A stretch of 64,000 bases of DNA from Chlorokybus atmophyticus (taxonomy: Eukaryota; Streptophyta; Chlorokybophyceae; Chlorokybales; Chlorokybaceae): positions 18,597-82,596 of the forward strand of contig RHPI01002998.1 of NCBI GenBank assembly GCA_009103225.1, given 5' to 3'. A model generated the notes under the pieces. The model did no database searches and was not told the DNA's origin. It worked only from the letters and a program-made list of their open reading frames with translations. This document shows, piece by piece, positions 28,101-40,266 of the stretch (position 1 is the first letter of the stretch; every line of letters begins with the position of its first letter). The translations under genes were made by a program, and so were the position numbers.

Positions 28101-29262
28101 CGATGCATAATTAGCATAATTCCCAGGCGCAGCCTTAGCAGTCTCAGGGTCGATGCGTAAAATAGAACCGTCATAAGATAGTTTTTGGCCTGGCATGGGT
28201 CCGGACCCACGCACAGCCTGAGCCCTAAAGGACCCTCCCTGAGTCGTGGGTGGGGTGATTTGGGTCCCTCCAGGATAGTCTTTGCAAGGGTTACCCAACC
28301 CAGGGTTTGGGTTCACCATGCCATAATCCATAGTCCACCAAGCGGACCCGTCCCCAGTAGTTAGGTACAGGTAGCCATCAGGACCGAAGACAAGGGACCC
28401 AACAGAGTGGGAAGCCCACTCTATACACCATTGACCCTCCATCATGATGTTCTCACCCCCAACAAGTGTGTTGTCTTTGTTCACTGTGAAGCGGGAGAGG
28501 CGAGCGCTGACCACGCACACGTTGTCGGGGGTGCAGGTGTCCTGGAGCTTGTTGCCTGGGTCAGACGTGTAGAGCAGGTAGAGGTAGGGCTTGGTGGTGG
28601 TAAATTGAGGGTGGAGAGCCATGCCCAACATGCCGCGGTCCAAGTTGTAGTCGACGTCGATCTCAACGTCGATGATCTTGGTAGCGGTCGTGTCGGAGAT
28701 GGAGTCGAACACCTTCACGTGACCCTGCTTCTCGCCAACAAAGACACGCCCATCCGCTGCACAGGTACACATGATCACTTGTCAGCACATGGACACCTGT
28801 GCGCGCACACGCACACGCCCATGTAGCAGATGTGCACACGCACACACACGCACGCACACACGTGCACACACACACTCACAAGCACGCAGACAACTACACA
28901 CGTGCTTACACGCCCCACACAGACTCACACACAGGCAATATGTGTGTGCGTGTATATGTTGGTTTATCCCAACATGACCAGCATAGGTGTCACAGATTTC
29001 TGCAAAGCACAATGCATATTTGTACTGCCTATTGTGACCGCCGATGATGTCATCCAACAAGCCTCACACTCTTCCACAACGACACAACACCAGGTCACAT
29101 ACCAGCAAATTTGACTGTGACAGGTAGGATGAGTCCACTGGCCACGTCCCATACTTTGTCCAGCCTGAATCCCTGCTCCACCGCCACCGCGGCCTGGGCC
29201 GGTCTCAGCAAGATGAGGAGAGGAAGCAGTAGGGCGCCCGCAACCACACACAGGCGGGACAT
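25188..29262 (-). CDS. secreted glucose/sorbosone dehydrogenase with PKD, malectin and GPI-like tail
   Basis: Six exons in transcript order: 29262-29103, 28756-27779, 27553-26375, 26294-25963, 25829-25586, 25450-25188; 1051 aa. Start MSRLCVVAGALLLPLLILL is a signal peptide. Residues about 30-440 are a PQQ-type glucose/sorbosone dehydrogenase propeller: DRGMLGMALHPQF, GPDGYLYLTTGDG, HGMRNPFRGVF, FGDVGWGNYEEIN, RNYGWPCYEG. Two PKD-like Ig domains follow (YSWDLNADG, KYVVSLRVTDSLGNDD, about 475-665), then a short FAGWTDNG module, then a malectin-like carbohydrate-binding domain (YYIDAGAGAPYTDVTG, VTWSADEYFVGG, VVSLYFVESFW, about 748-882), then Pro/Ser/Thr-rich sequence like algal hydroxyproline-rich glycoproteins, and a final hydrophobic stretch after NSAAASVSG, as in GPI anchors. 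Inference: a cell-surface or wall sugar dehydrogenase held by a GPI anchor and a lectin domain. Substrate unknown. Confidence 0.88.
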
Positions 29263-30033
29263 GTGGCACTGCCCACTGCCCCCAACCCCGCCCCGACCCA
29301 TCCCGCCGCCGCCGCCGCCGCCGTGGCCTGTGAAAGTGGCCTGGTGTGAAGTCCACCCCCCTGATTTAGGATTTAGTCTGAGTCCAATCTCAGAGCACAG
29401 CACAGTCTCAAGTCACGTGATCAAGAAAGCATCTCGGAATGATTATCGTTTGCTTCCGGTCATACGGAAGGAACTTACCATTCCAGTAAAACTGAAATAC
29501 CTTCCCTCAATGGCTTGTTGTGTCTGCTGCGACATTATGTTCGTGTTGGTTGCCCGGTGTGTCACGTGAGCGCGCTTTCGGTTGCTGGTGGCGTGACGTA
29601 GCTTCCAAGCCGTTGGATGACGGGGTGGCTGAAGGGTGGGATGGTGACTCGCGCAGTTGTTGGCGGAAAGGTGACGAGACGTTTTCTTGCTTGCATGTTA
29701 GTTGTGTTGTGGCTTCTGCGTGGTGGAGGCCAAGTCTTACTGAATTGCGGCGGCGGCGGCGACGGCGGATAAGGAGGAGGAGGAGGAGGAGGAAGAGGAG
29801 GAACAGATAAGAAGAGTTCTCAGGACTGACGCAAGAGGAGAGCCAGATTGATTGTTGTTGAGAAGCAGGCAAAGGTCAAGAGAGGGGAGGAGTTGCGGCG
29901 GAGAAGTGGTGTTGTTGTTAAGTGGTTTGGTTTGTGTATGTGCGTGTCACACACACACATACAGTGATCGTGTAGTACTCTGTGTATTGCTGTAACCCTT
30001 GGGTAGGACGGGGAGGAGGAGTTGGTGTAGGTG
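29263..30033. other. divergent upstream region, dehydrogenase/nucleotide-sugar transporter
   Basis: The 771 bases between two start codons on opposite strands. It holds GGAGGA repeats (29750-29800) and a CGG run. The dehydrogenase frame stays open upstream to an ATG at 29403, but that would bury the signal peptide, so 29262 was preferred. Confidence 0.5.
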
Positions 30034-31988
30034 ATGGATGGATACAGGAAGCTCAAAGATGAGAGCGAGTACAGGGTGAGTAAATGATGATCGCGTGACT
30101 TGATGATCAGATGGCCATGATCAGATGGCTGAATGATGTGGCTGTTCAATGTGCTTGTGGATGACCACGCACACATCTGTTGTTCACCGCAGAAAGATGG
30201 AGTGGAAGGCAAGCAGAAGACTGATGAGGAGAACGTCATCGGGGAGAAGGCACCCCTCATAGAGAAAGATGGTGCGCTATGTGCACTTCATGTCTGTGAG
30301 CTGTATCAGTCATGTAGTGATGCGTTGGACACCCATGTGTGCTGTATTTCATCATGCATGCAGCATGTACAACAGGCACGCCTCACCATTCACCAACATA
30401 ACACACACTCTACACCATCTCCTCAGGCTGATGTGCATCTGCTTGTTGTCAGGTGGAGCTTCCATGACAATCGCAGACTGGTCACGCAAGTAAGACTAAG
30501 AGGAGACATCATCTCATGTCTCTGACATAACTTGTCTCAAACTCTTCATAACACTCCTGTTATTCTTTTACCCAGGTCTGCGGTGACCCTGGCCTTGACA
30601 GTATTAACCAGCAGTCAGGGCATCTTGATAGCCTATTCCAAGAAGGCCGGCAAGTACGATTACTCCGTCACCACCGCCAACTTGTGCGTGGAAGTGACCA
30701 AATGCCTCCTCTCTTTGCTCGCATTAATGCAAATATGGCGCAAAGAGGGTTTCACCGAAGACAACCGGTTATCCACTTCATGGTCCGAGATCTACGTGTA
30801 CCCGATCCCCGCCTTTCTGTACCTCATCAAGAATTTACTTCAGTATTACATATTCCTATACGTGGACGCGCCGAGCTATCAGATATTGAAGAACCTGAAT
30901 ATCATATCGACGGGAGTGCTGTATAGGCTGTTTTTGCAGAAGAGGTTGAGTGGAGTGCAGTGGAGTGCACTGTCGCTGCTGGCGCTCGGATGCACTATCA
31001 CGCAGATGACCAATCAGTAAGTTGTGCGTGTGCGTGTGCGTGCTCACGTTTGCGCATACGGGTGTGTGGGCGCGGCAGTGTGTTTGTAAGCGTGCACGCG
31101 TGTGCGAGTGTGTGTGTGCCCGCATGAAAGTTTGTGCGTGTATGTGTGTGTGCGCGCAGGTGCGTGCATGCGTGTCATATACGCGGACACTCACACACAC
31201 ATACACACACGCACACACACGTGTGCACGCATACATTTGCGTGCACAAACCCTTTCTTTGTCATTGTAGAACATATTGCACATGTTGGCAGTTTACCACG
31301 AACACTCTTCGCTACAACTCCTATCTCTTTTACCCTCAGGTCCGACAGGGTGTTTGACACGGGCGTGACGGGTTGGGTCATCGCCGTCTTCATGGCTCTT
31401 CTGAGCGGTGCCGCTGGCGTCTACACCGAGCTTATCATCAAGAAGCGACCCGCCCGCAACATCAACGTACAGAACGTGTACCTGTACCTGTTCGGCATCT
31501 TCTTCAACGTCATCGCTATATTCGTGCAGGACTACGACCACGTTGCCAGCAAGTGAGGAGCAACTTGTTGTTGTTGTTGTTGTTGTTATTGTGTGTGGAA
31601 TATGTCTTAATGTGTGGTTTGATAGGGGGTTCTTCTATGGGTACACGTTCATCACGGCTATCATGGTTATGAACCATGCGTTGAGTGGCATTGCGGTGTC
31701 GATGGTCATGAAGTTTGCAGACAACATTGTCAAGGTATTTTGCACCTAGGCGTGGGCGTGGGCGGATGCGCGTGTGCATACGTGTGCGTGTGTACATGTG
31801 CATACAAGCCTTGCATTTGAGACCAACGTGTCTTTGTACAGGTGTATTCCACATCCGTGGCGATGTTGCTCACGACGCTGATATCCATCCCGCTTTTCGG
31901 CTTCACTCTCTCGTTTCCTTTCGTTATGGGGACTTCCGTAGCTTCTATCGCTGTGTATCTGCACTATCAGAGCCCAAAGGCCAAATAG
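30034..31988 (+). CDS. nucleotide-sugar transporter, CMP-sialate/UDP-galactose type
   Basis: Seven exons: 30034-30075, 30193-30271, 30453-30489, 30576-31016, 31340-31552, 31626-31734, 31842-31988; phases agree; 355 aa. The first three short exons give a hydrophilic acidic N-terminus (EENVIGEKAPLIEKD). The membrane part has SSQGILIAYSKKAGKYDYSV, NLCVEVTKCLLSLLAL, KNLLQYYIFLYVDAPSYQIL, KNLNIISTGVLYRLFL, LSGAAGVYTELIIKK and NHALSGIAVSMVMKFADNIVK, all hallmark regions of the SLC35A family, and closes with a short tail ending KAK. Known: these are Golgi antiporters with about ten membrane helices that exchange nucleotide-sugars for nucleoside monophosphates; plant members carry CMP-sugars, UDP-galactose or related substrates. 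Substrate cannot be told from sequence. The neighbour across the divergent region is a cell-surface glycoprotein-like enzyme, but a shared role is only a guess. Confidence 0.9.
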
Positions 31989-33026
31989 AGAGGGACAAGT
32001 TGCCACATTATGCACAATCGCAGAAGCCATGCAGTTTACTCAGTTGTATGACACACATTGTTATTATTCTTCCGTTATTGCTGTCTCTTTGTGAAATGCA
32101 CGACAACAAGTGCACACTGCTCACTATGCTGTCATCTGAAAAGCGGGTCACTAAATGCGGCTGCACACATTTGTCTGAACCATTCAAAAAATGGTCACAA
32201 CTTATTTAGCGCATGAGCTATGTATTTTCTATGTGTACAAAAGATGCAAGCTGCATCACGCACATGCAAAGCACACCGCATGCAAAGCACACTCACATGC
32301 CATATACCAACTCAGCACACCGCATGCATGCATTTACATATAACACCACCGGGCTACATGTTAGCCTACTTACTCACTAAGCACGACACCAACTACCACT
32401 ACCCCGTTAGACATCATGCAATGCATGCATGGGCAATTCACAGTCTTTACCTGCACGCATGTGCAGCTAGTTAGTCTTCCACGCGGTTGCCTCAGCCAGC
32501 AGGATGAGCAGCACACGGACTCCCCCTCCCCCTCCCCCTCCCCCTCTCCTTCACCCACACCCTCACTCCCTCCGCTTCCTGGCACTGCTGCTGCTTCAAA
32601 CCCTCGTCCAGGGCCCCTCTGCCCTGCCCCTTTGGCAGCGATGCTGTCGCCTCGCTTGGCCATGAGCTGGGTCACTGGCACGCCCTTGCTGCTAGTTAGG
32701 TGCTGCTGGTGGGGTTGGGTTATGAAAATGACAGTGCTACCTTGCACGCGGTGCTATTGGGATAAAGCAAGATACTCCACATGACATGACATGACATGAC
32801 ATGACATGACAGACAACACCATGCAGGTGTTGTGCGCAATCATCAGGTCATCAACAGGTTAGGCCCGTATGAGGGTACATGTTGAATCTACCAGACAGTC
32901 AAGGGGAGACAGTCGAATAGAACTTGTCTACACAGGCACTAGGGCTAAGGAGACACAACAACACCACATTACAACAGCAGACTGCTGCTTTGCTTACACG
33001 CTAGTGGACTGTACACCCCCGGAAGC
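31989..33026. other. convergent intergenic region with minisatellites
   Basis: Between the transporter stop (+) and the coiled-coil protein stop (-). It has a (CCCCT)n run at about 32521-32550 and an (ACATG)n run. A 125-codon minus frame (32747-32370) contains a Gly-Glu repeat like those in two neighbouring minus-strand proteins, but no splice partners or homology were found, so it is not called as a gene. Confidence 0.45.
32779..32812. repeat. (ACATG)n pentamer repeat
   Basis: Six to seven copies of ACATG in tandem in the convergent spacer. Confidence 0.85.
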
Positions 33027-36000
33027 CTACGAGGACTGTTCTTCTTTCTTCGCGTTGAGTTCCTGTTCCAGATTGTCCGCATCATCGATATCCCATCCAT
33101 CATCGGCGCCACCCTCCCCCTCGCCTTCGCCTTCTCCAACATCCTCACCATCGTTGTCATCACCAAAGATATCATCCGTATCATCATCAAGCGAGTTGGA
33201 AGGCGCTTCTGAAGCCGACTTCTCTGCTGCTGGTTTGGCTGCCGCATCTTGCTTAACCGCTGTTTTCTCCGCTGCTTCCGCTTTCGCCACAGACGCTTGC
33301 TCCGATACGGCTTCCACGCGGGACTTAGCGGCATCGGTGAAGGACTTCGCTTTCGCTGCCAGCATGCCAGTGAAGGACTTTTCCTTCACTGGCGCAGCTT
33401 CGCTGGGCGACTTGGCTGCTGATTTCGCTTCTTCTGCTGCCGCAGCTGATGCAGCGGCTTCCGCTCTGGCTTCTGCTTCTGCTTCCTGCTGCGTAGGGAC
33501 TTCTATGACTGGCCTGGGAGAGGCCTTGAAGTCGCTTCGGAGCTTCTCCATCCCCTGCGTAGCGGCTTCGAATTGCTTTCTGGCTTCCTCAAACTGCGCC
33601 AGCGTGCCTGCCTGCCTCTCAGCTTCCAATATATCATCCACCTGCCCAACACAGGTGGGTGCTGAGCTCGTATCACAGCGTGCGACACCATATTGTGTGA
33701 ACCCACGTGTACCTCATCTCGCACTGCGTCAACAGCTGCAAACACGCCCACAAGCTGGCCTTCGACTTCAAGATACTTGTTCTCAAGCGCTCGGCGACTG
33801 CGCGTAAGATGGAACACCTCTTCTTCCATATTAAGCTCAGCCATCTGATTCCTGCACACATCCACGCACGTGCAAGTGCGCCAGGCATTGGAAGGATTGC
33901 ACACAACGCAGTACCATGTGTAGACCATTACTTGCGTGCGAGTAGTGTCTCGAGCTCTCCATTGATGAACTTCAGTCTGCGCAGCAGAGTCGAGGCTTCC
34001 TCACAGCGAGCGGTGACGTGTATGGCGGCCGCCTTGAGGTGGTCCTCGCTTGCTGTGATGAGGGCCGCCCTGCCAAAATTCAAAGCATGAGTATCGAAAC
34101 ATCTGTCTGAACTTCAAAGGAGACTTGCTTTACAACTCGTACGTACTTGTTTGTGGCCGACAAAGTTGCCGCGAGCGCGCTCTGGTGTCGCCATGTGTCC
34201 TGCATCGGTGTTCGTAACATCGCGACATCGGTGTATTGGGACAAAAGTGATTGAAACAACACTGCATGCTGTCACCACTTGACCACAGGTGTGCTCAAAC
34301 ACACCTGCAAGAACTCCTCCCATTGGTGCACAACCTCCAGTTCAGTCATGTGATTAATTGTGGAGATGGCCATCTCCTTCTCCTGAAATAAGATTGTGGT
34401 ATCAGCAAAGAACATGCATAACGATGATGATAGGTGGATGAATCACACAAAGTTGGCTTAAGGACGGTGCCAACCTTGAGCGCGAGCGACTTGATGAGTG
34501 CCGCGTTGGCGCCCTCAAACTCCTCTCTTTCTTCGCGCTGCTTTGCTTGTCGCGTGGTGCACACACCAATCTGCTCACATGCAGAGTTGCTTGCTATAGG
34601 TTGAGTAGTAACGCAACATGCAGTACATCCGCAGTACTGTTAAGGGCGAGCTTACACACGCACGCGCACACACATGCGCGCAAGCACGCACGCATGTACA
34701 CATTTTTGCAAGCACAAACACACACGCCCACACACACACCTGTGCGTTGACTGCTGCGAGCTCCTTCTCCAATTCGGTGCGCTTTGCTGCCAATGTCTCC
34801 ATCTCCCCTTGCAAAACCTGCAATCACAGCCAGTATGAAACAGAGAGCTATGGCTGAGCAGAACATCACAAGTAAAGTAAACACGAGCGATGTAAGCATA
34901 CCTTTTCTGCCTCCGCCACTTCTTCCATGCGCCTGGCGCAGTAGTCTGCCGCCTCATCTTTGTGCTGCTTGTTGTCGGCACGCTTCTGATGCAAAGCTGA
35001 GATTCCCTCTTGCAGGGCAGCCGCCGCTTCGGCCACCCTCGCAAGCTTGTCCTGATACAAGCCGCCATGCATTGAGCGCCATCAATCAGCACACAAAGGA
35101 CAAATATACAAACAATCCCAACCTTGTGTATGTCCTCCCAAGCCTTCTCACTTGCACTTTGGTACCTTCTGTCCGCATGCGCGCGCACGCGAGTGGACAG
35201 CTCCAGCACCTCCTTCGTCCTCTCAGAACTCTGTGCGCAAACAACAACATCATCTTTGTTTTTCCAACAGGCATGCGCACATGCACGCACTCACACACAT
35301 GATTACGCACGCACGCACGCACGCAATGCACAGAAACCTGCACATGCACTGAGGAGGGGTCGAGAGGCTCATGCATGGAGCGTGGAGAGTCTGTGTACTC
35401 CGATTGTTTGATGTTGCCATTGCTTGTTGCAGCGCTCGGACTCTTCAATGGCTTAACTAGAGCATCAATCTCAGCCTGAGCCCAAACCAACATCAGTCTA
35501 TGCGCATGCAGGCGGTTGCTGGCAACAATGAACACATCAAAGGCTTGTGTCACCTTGGCTTTGTTAATCAGCGCATCAAGTCGTTCACGCTCAGGGCTGA
35601 TCTTGAGCGCAGCAACGGCGCCGCATGCAAGATCAAGCAATTCTTGCTTTGAGATCTGCCAATCGCAATTTGGGGGTTCACACACATTAGCTCCACAAGC
35701 GTCAAGCATGTCATTCCCGTGCTGCTTACCTGAACCTCCACATCATGACCGCCGGAAACAGCTGAAAGCTTAACAATGCCAGTGAGAACCGCCTGCAGAC
35801 AGCCGTATCAGAAGGACGCTAAGTCAAGTCCAAAACGCCAAATCTCTGCATGTGTGCGTTTATATGTGTGCATGCACGTAACTGTACACTTGCATGCAAG
35901 TGCTCAGTTACGTGCGCGTACATGTGTGCGCATGCATGTGACAGATTACGTGTTATACACACAACCGTGCAATCCTTGCACCTGATAAGCCTCTTCCCCG

Positions 36001-37465
36001 CCAACCAGGCACTCTTCGAACAGCTCAAGCAGGAGTCTCCTCTCCTCATTGTCAGGGGCATCCTCGACAAAGTTGGTCACAAGAAGCTCGAGCGCACGGG
36101 ATCGCAGGAACACGTCTTTGAAAGTGAGTGCCTCAGGACTGCCCGAGCGCGCATCATAAAACGCAAGACGCTGGATGGGAATTGACTGCGACGACTGCAG
36201 CGACGATGCACGTGAAGCGTCACTCGCTGCGTCGTCCATTGCATCCTCCTTCTCTACTGTTACGGCATCCTCTGCAATGCACAACCCATCACAAGAGTGT
36301 CTTTACCTGAGCCCTTTTGCCAAGGTTGCAATTGGGTACAGCTGAGAAGGTTGGCAGGCGGATTTGGTGAAAGTTTGGTTGTTGGTGGGTTTGCATTAGT
36401 AGTTGCTTTGAATCAAGCTACCATTTGTCTGCTGTTGTGTAGGTGCTTGTGGCACTGTGTGGAGTTGTACCATTCATTGATGAAACACATCACAGCCACT
36501 TTGGCAATGCTGTTTGGAGTGTGTACCTGAGTCCAGCACCTCGTCCGCACTCTGAGCCTCGGCCTGACTCTTCTCCTGTTCCTCCTGGCTTTGCTCCTTC
36601 TGCTGCTGCTGCTCTCCGCTTGCACCAGCAGAGCCATCTTCCTTCAAATTGCTGCTGTTGCTCTCACCATTGAGCTCCCTCAAAGCACGGCCCCATCTCA
36701 TAAGAGCCTACAATCACACAGTTACAACTATCAACTACTCTCTCCTAGCTAGTTGTTATATGCTTAAATGCAACGACAACAACAATAATAACATCATGAA
36801 CACCATCAACTGCAATCAATCACCTGTGCGCGTTCGGGGCCTTTGGCTTGGCGCGCTACGCGTTCCAGGCGTTCAACAGCAGCGTGGAAGTCATTGTAGT
36901 TGCGGCCCACCTGAGGGCAATGCCGATTGTGTATTGCAATACGAATCACAAGCTGGATTGAGCATTAACCATGTTGACAATGTCCATCAGCACTCTGTAA
37001 GTTGCATTACCAGCCTACTGTGGACCGCTCTGGCTGACCCGAGCACTGCACCTTGCACCTGCATTTGCACGCACACAACCATCACATTCCTGAATCCAAC
37101 ACAGCGTTGCGCAACTGCAGGTTTGATTAGATCAGTTCAACTCTCTCAACTCCATGCAAGCTGCTGCAAGCTGGTGCTTGGCATTGTTGGGTCAAACGTG
37201 ACGCAATGCAGCAGCTGGCTAGCAGCAATGCTGATTGACGTGACTTGGCACAACTCAATTGAAGGGAGCAATGCATTGATCAACACTTCACACGCAAACA
37301 GGCACAGATCCAGCTGTTAAGCAGCATCTTATGCTTGATTGTGGCCTGGTCAGACCGCCCCATTGCCTGTGAGAAGGTGCCGGCGAGGTTCTTGCCGAAG
37401 GCGTTGAGCGGCGTGGGACCCGTGCGCCCCTCCGCCGCAGCCCGGAGCTTCCCAAACCACGACAT
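33027..37465 (-). CDS. large coiled-coil protein with acidic tail, plant-like, function unknown
   Basis: Sixteen exons in transcript order: 37465-37292, 36910-36824, 36707-36527, 36271-35982, 35792-35730, 35655-35554, 35475-35338, 35230-35123, 35051-34902, 34817-34740, 34570-34475, 34382-34305, 34199-34147, 34069-33932, 33851-33713, 33641-33027; all phases agree; 829 aa. It starts MSWFGKLRAAAEGRTGP and soon has VGRNYNDFHAAVERLERVAR followed by AKGPERAQALMRWGRALREL. This layout (MSW start, RNY..F...V.RLE, GPER....RRW) is what I recall from unnamed land-plant coiled-coil proteins. A mixed region follows (LELLVTNFVEDAPDNEERRL), then about 350 residues of heptad-like coiled coil, then an Ala/Glu/Lys-rich stretch and an acidic tail with GWDIDDADNLEQEL. 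No enzyme motif. Inference: a scaffold or membrane-trafficking tether. The last 12 residues of exon 1 are uncertain because its donor is weak. Confidence 0.85.
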
Positions 37466-37805
37466 CGCTGCTCCCCCTCTACCCCCACGACGGCGACACC
37501 GCCGCCGCCGTCGTCGCCGCCGCCCACCTCAGCTATGCCAAAGCTGCCCTCAGCGATGGCACAGCTGACGTCATGAACCTGACACTTCTGTCCTATTAGG
37601 GAGACGCACTCCCCCGCTAAAACGGGGTATCTGCTCCTCATGTAACTAAAGCTTTCTTGTTTGACCGAGAGCGTTGTAGCGTTGTAGATTTACTGCAAGC
37701 GTTGGAGAACAAGGCCTTGGGCCAGGTCTTGCAGCGTTGTTGGTAGCGTTGCCGATCAGGCCACAAAGCCCTAACGCGCCAGGCCAGAAGCGTGGCTTTT
37801 GCTTG
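37466..37805. promoter_or_regulatory. shared upstream region, coiled-coil protein/exonuclease
   Basis: The 340 bases between two divergent start codons must hold both promoters. It begins with a CGCCGCCGTCGTCGCCGCC-type run near 37490-37525. No clear TATA box. Confidence 0.4.
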
Positions 37806-38289
37806 ATGGCGGCGGTGGCGGTGCTGTGGCCTGGTGGTGGCGTGGCGTCACATAGGCTGGGATGCTGGGGGGAGCATGCCAGGGCCAGGGCCAGGCCCAG
37901 GCCCAGGCCCAGGCGGGGGAAGGTGGCATTGACAGCCTGCGCTGGCGGCGGCGCTGCAATCAGGCCACGCGCCGGCGGAGGCGGCGGCGGCGAACATGCG
38001 AGCAAGGGTGGTGGTCCGGCCAAGGTGCTGTGGCTGGTAGACTTCATGTCTCTGTGCTATGACGGCAGCACGCCGGACGCCATGGCAGCTGTCAGGTGAG
38101 CGAGCCGGGCATGCTCTGTGCTTGCTTATGTTGCATGCAGCCATTGATTGGGAGCTTGGGTATTGCATGGAGATGTTGGACATGAACATTGTGACCAACA
38201 CACCCGTTGAAGTTGCAGCACAGTAAGCCGCATTGCCACCCTGTTGGCTCCAGCTCACATGTTGCTTGCTGCATTGCATTGCAAGCCAC

Positions 38290-38324
<35 letters not shown>

Positions 38325-40211
38325 GCACTTACATGCACGCATTAAACACAAGTTTGCGCATGCATGTGTGCATGCTTGCACACATGCATGCGTGTGCGCA
38401 TACACACATAGGGACACAGGCATGCGCGCACGCGCATATACCGAATCACACGCTCACAGCCACACAAGTCCACACGCGTGAGGTTACATGTATGTGCGCG
38501 CATTGCAGCATACGTATGCGTGCATGCACACACTATTCTCGTTGTTCTGGCACGACTTGAGACAGGGCTCACATAAACTTCACTCTTTGTCTCCCCACTT
38601 GATCCAACATAACACCGATTGCGTGCTTTGATGCTGCAGGTGGATGCGGGACGTGCTGCATTCTTCACAAGCCCGCGACGGGTCGTTCGCACCCGTTGTT
38701 GCTGTAAGTACGCAATGCTGGAATGTTGCTTTGAAGACACAACATGCTGACACACAAGAATGGATTAGTCCACCGCAGAGTTGTGCACATTGGCATGTGC
38801 TGTTGGTCAGGTGTTTGATGGCGAGCGCGGAAACACTGCTCGACGCGAAATCTTTGCGGGGTACAAAGCGGGGCGGAGGTCTTACAAACCATTGCAGGTG
38901 GTTGTGGTTGTGGTTGTGTGTGTGTGTGCTTGTGTATTGTCACAATACCTGTGCGGCATGACACTGATGTTGGTTTGCGCGCGTGCGCAAAAAGCTAGGC
39001 CGCCTCGAAGCGATCCCAGCCGCTGGATCTCCGCCTGGTCCTCCCGATCCTGCGCTCCTGGCTGCCCGAACTCAATATCCCCGTAAGCACACAACAACAC
39101 CCACACAACCACACACTAGTTCAACTCTAACCAATTCCATCTCCAGGTTGTTCAGATGGATGACAGCGAGGCCGACGATGTGATCGCGACTCTTTGCACG
39201 CGCGCGCGGGACCACGACCACACTCTGCGTGTGGTCGTGGTCTCCGGCGATACTGACTTCCGACAACTGCTATCGCCAGAGGCACGCGTGAATGTCCTTA
39301 CTGTTGTTGTGTGGGATGCAGTGTGCGCAGATGAGCTGATGTTGTGTGATGCTCCCCGCAATAGGTGTGTTTGTGCGTGCCGAGGGGAGACCTGGATAGG
39401 CTGAGCTTTTATACGACGGAGCACTTTGTTAAGCAGCACGCGTACCCGCCGCAGCAGGTGCGTGTACACGTGGATCTCGGTGTCACTTGTTGTAGTCGTT
39501 GCGTGTGTTGGCGAGTTGAGCGATTCGGGAGTGACCAATCAGATGCGCGTCTTGCGTACAGTATGCTGGTATGAAGATCTTATTGGGGGATGCCACAGAC
39601 CGCATCCCGCGCATTCCAGGGTGAGTGTACTCTGTACTGTGTGTATCCGTGTGTGCGCGCGCGTGCGTGCGCACGTGTGCCGGCGCACATTTGCTCTCGC
39701 ACGTGTGTGCGCACCCACATATGTGCGCGTGCGTGCGTGCGTGTATGCGTGCATGGCACCGCGTGCCTGCAGGAGTGCGTGTGCGCACTTGTGTGTATGT
39801 CGTCACGTGTTGCATTGTCAACATGGATGCCAAGCGAACATGTGTGTATGTCCCATCAGCGTTGCAAAGTCAACGGCGTTGAAGCTCGTGGAGCAATTCG
39901 TCGGAAGCGACCTCGCGGGCGCGCTCGGGAAGGGCCATCGCGAGGCTATCGAGCGCAACGCCGCCCTCATCGTCATGAAAAGGCATGCACATGTTGGGTT
40001 GTGTGCTTGGGCTTATGCTGTACACTGACTTCCTTTTCATCACAGGGATCTGGAAGATGTGGACTTTAAGGCCGAATGGCTCACGCAGCGCGACGCGTCA
40101 TGCGACAAGGAGCTGTTTGATTTGATCACGCAGCGATTGAGAAGTATTGCTGAAGAGGACAGATTAGTTACTCACACTCAACATAATACCCACTCAAGGA
40201 CACAAACTTGA
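37806..40211 (+). CDS. organellar-type 5'-3' exonuclease (FEN/Pol I N-terminal domain family)
   Basis: Nine exons: 37806-38095, 38640-38703, 38811-38897, 38999-39082, 39147-39287, 39365-39457, 39562-39620, 39860-39982, 40046-40211; 368 aa. The first about 75 residues are Ala/Gly/Arg-rich, like a plastid or mitochondrial transit peptide. The nuclease fold shows VLWLVDFMSLCYDG (metal Asp), GNTARREIFAGYKAGR (helical-arch basic patch), DDSEADDVIATLC (EADD), VVVVSGDTDFRQLL (GDTD) and GDATDRIPRIPGVAKSTALK (H3TH). Known: plants have two such exonucleases in organelles, and the bacterial homologue is the 5' nuclease part of DNA polymerase I. Exon 7 begins directly after CAG and keeps phase. The intron after exon 8 uses AAAAG|GCATGC, a GC-AG intron; no GT donor keeps the frame. 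Its stop lies 55 bases from the stop of the convergent CCDC96 gene. Confidence 0.88.
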
Positions 40212-40266
40212 TGCTGATAGGCACTTCGATGTATTCCAGTTGAGGATATATACAACTAGATTTATG

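Noticed and set aside
32370-32747. Minus-strand frame with a Gly-Glu repeat
   Set aside because: No splice partners, no homology, and it lies beyond the stop of the neighbouring gene; kept only as a remark.
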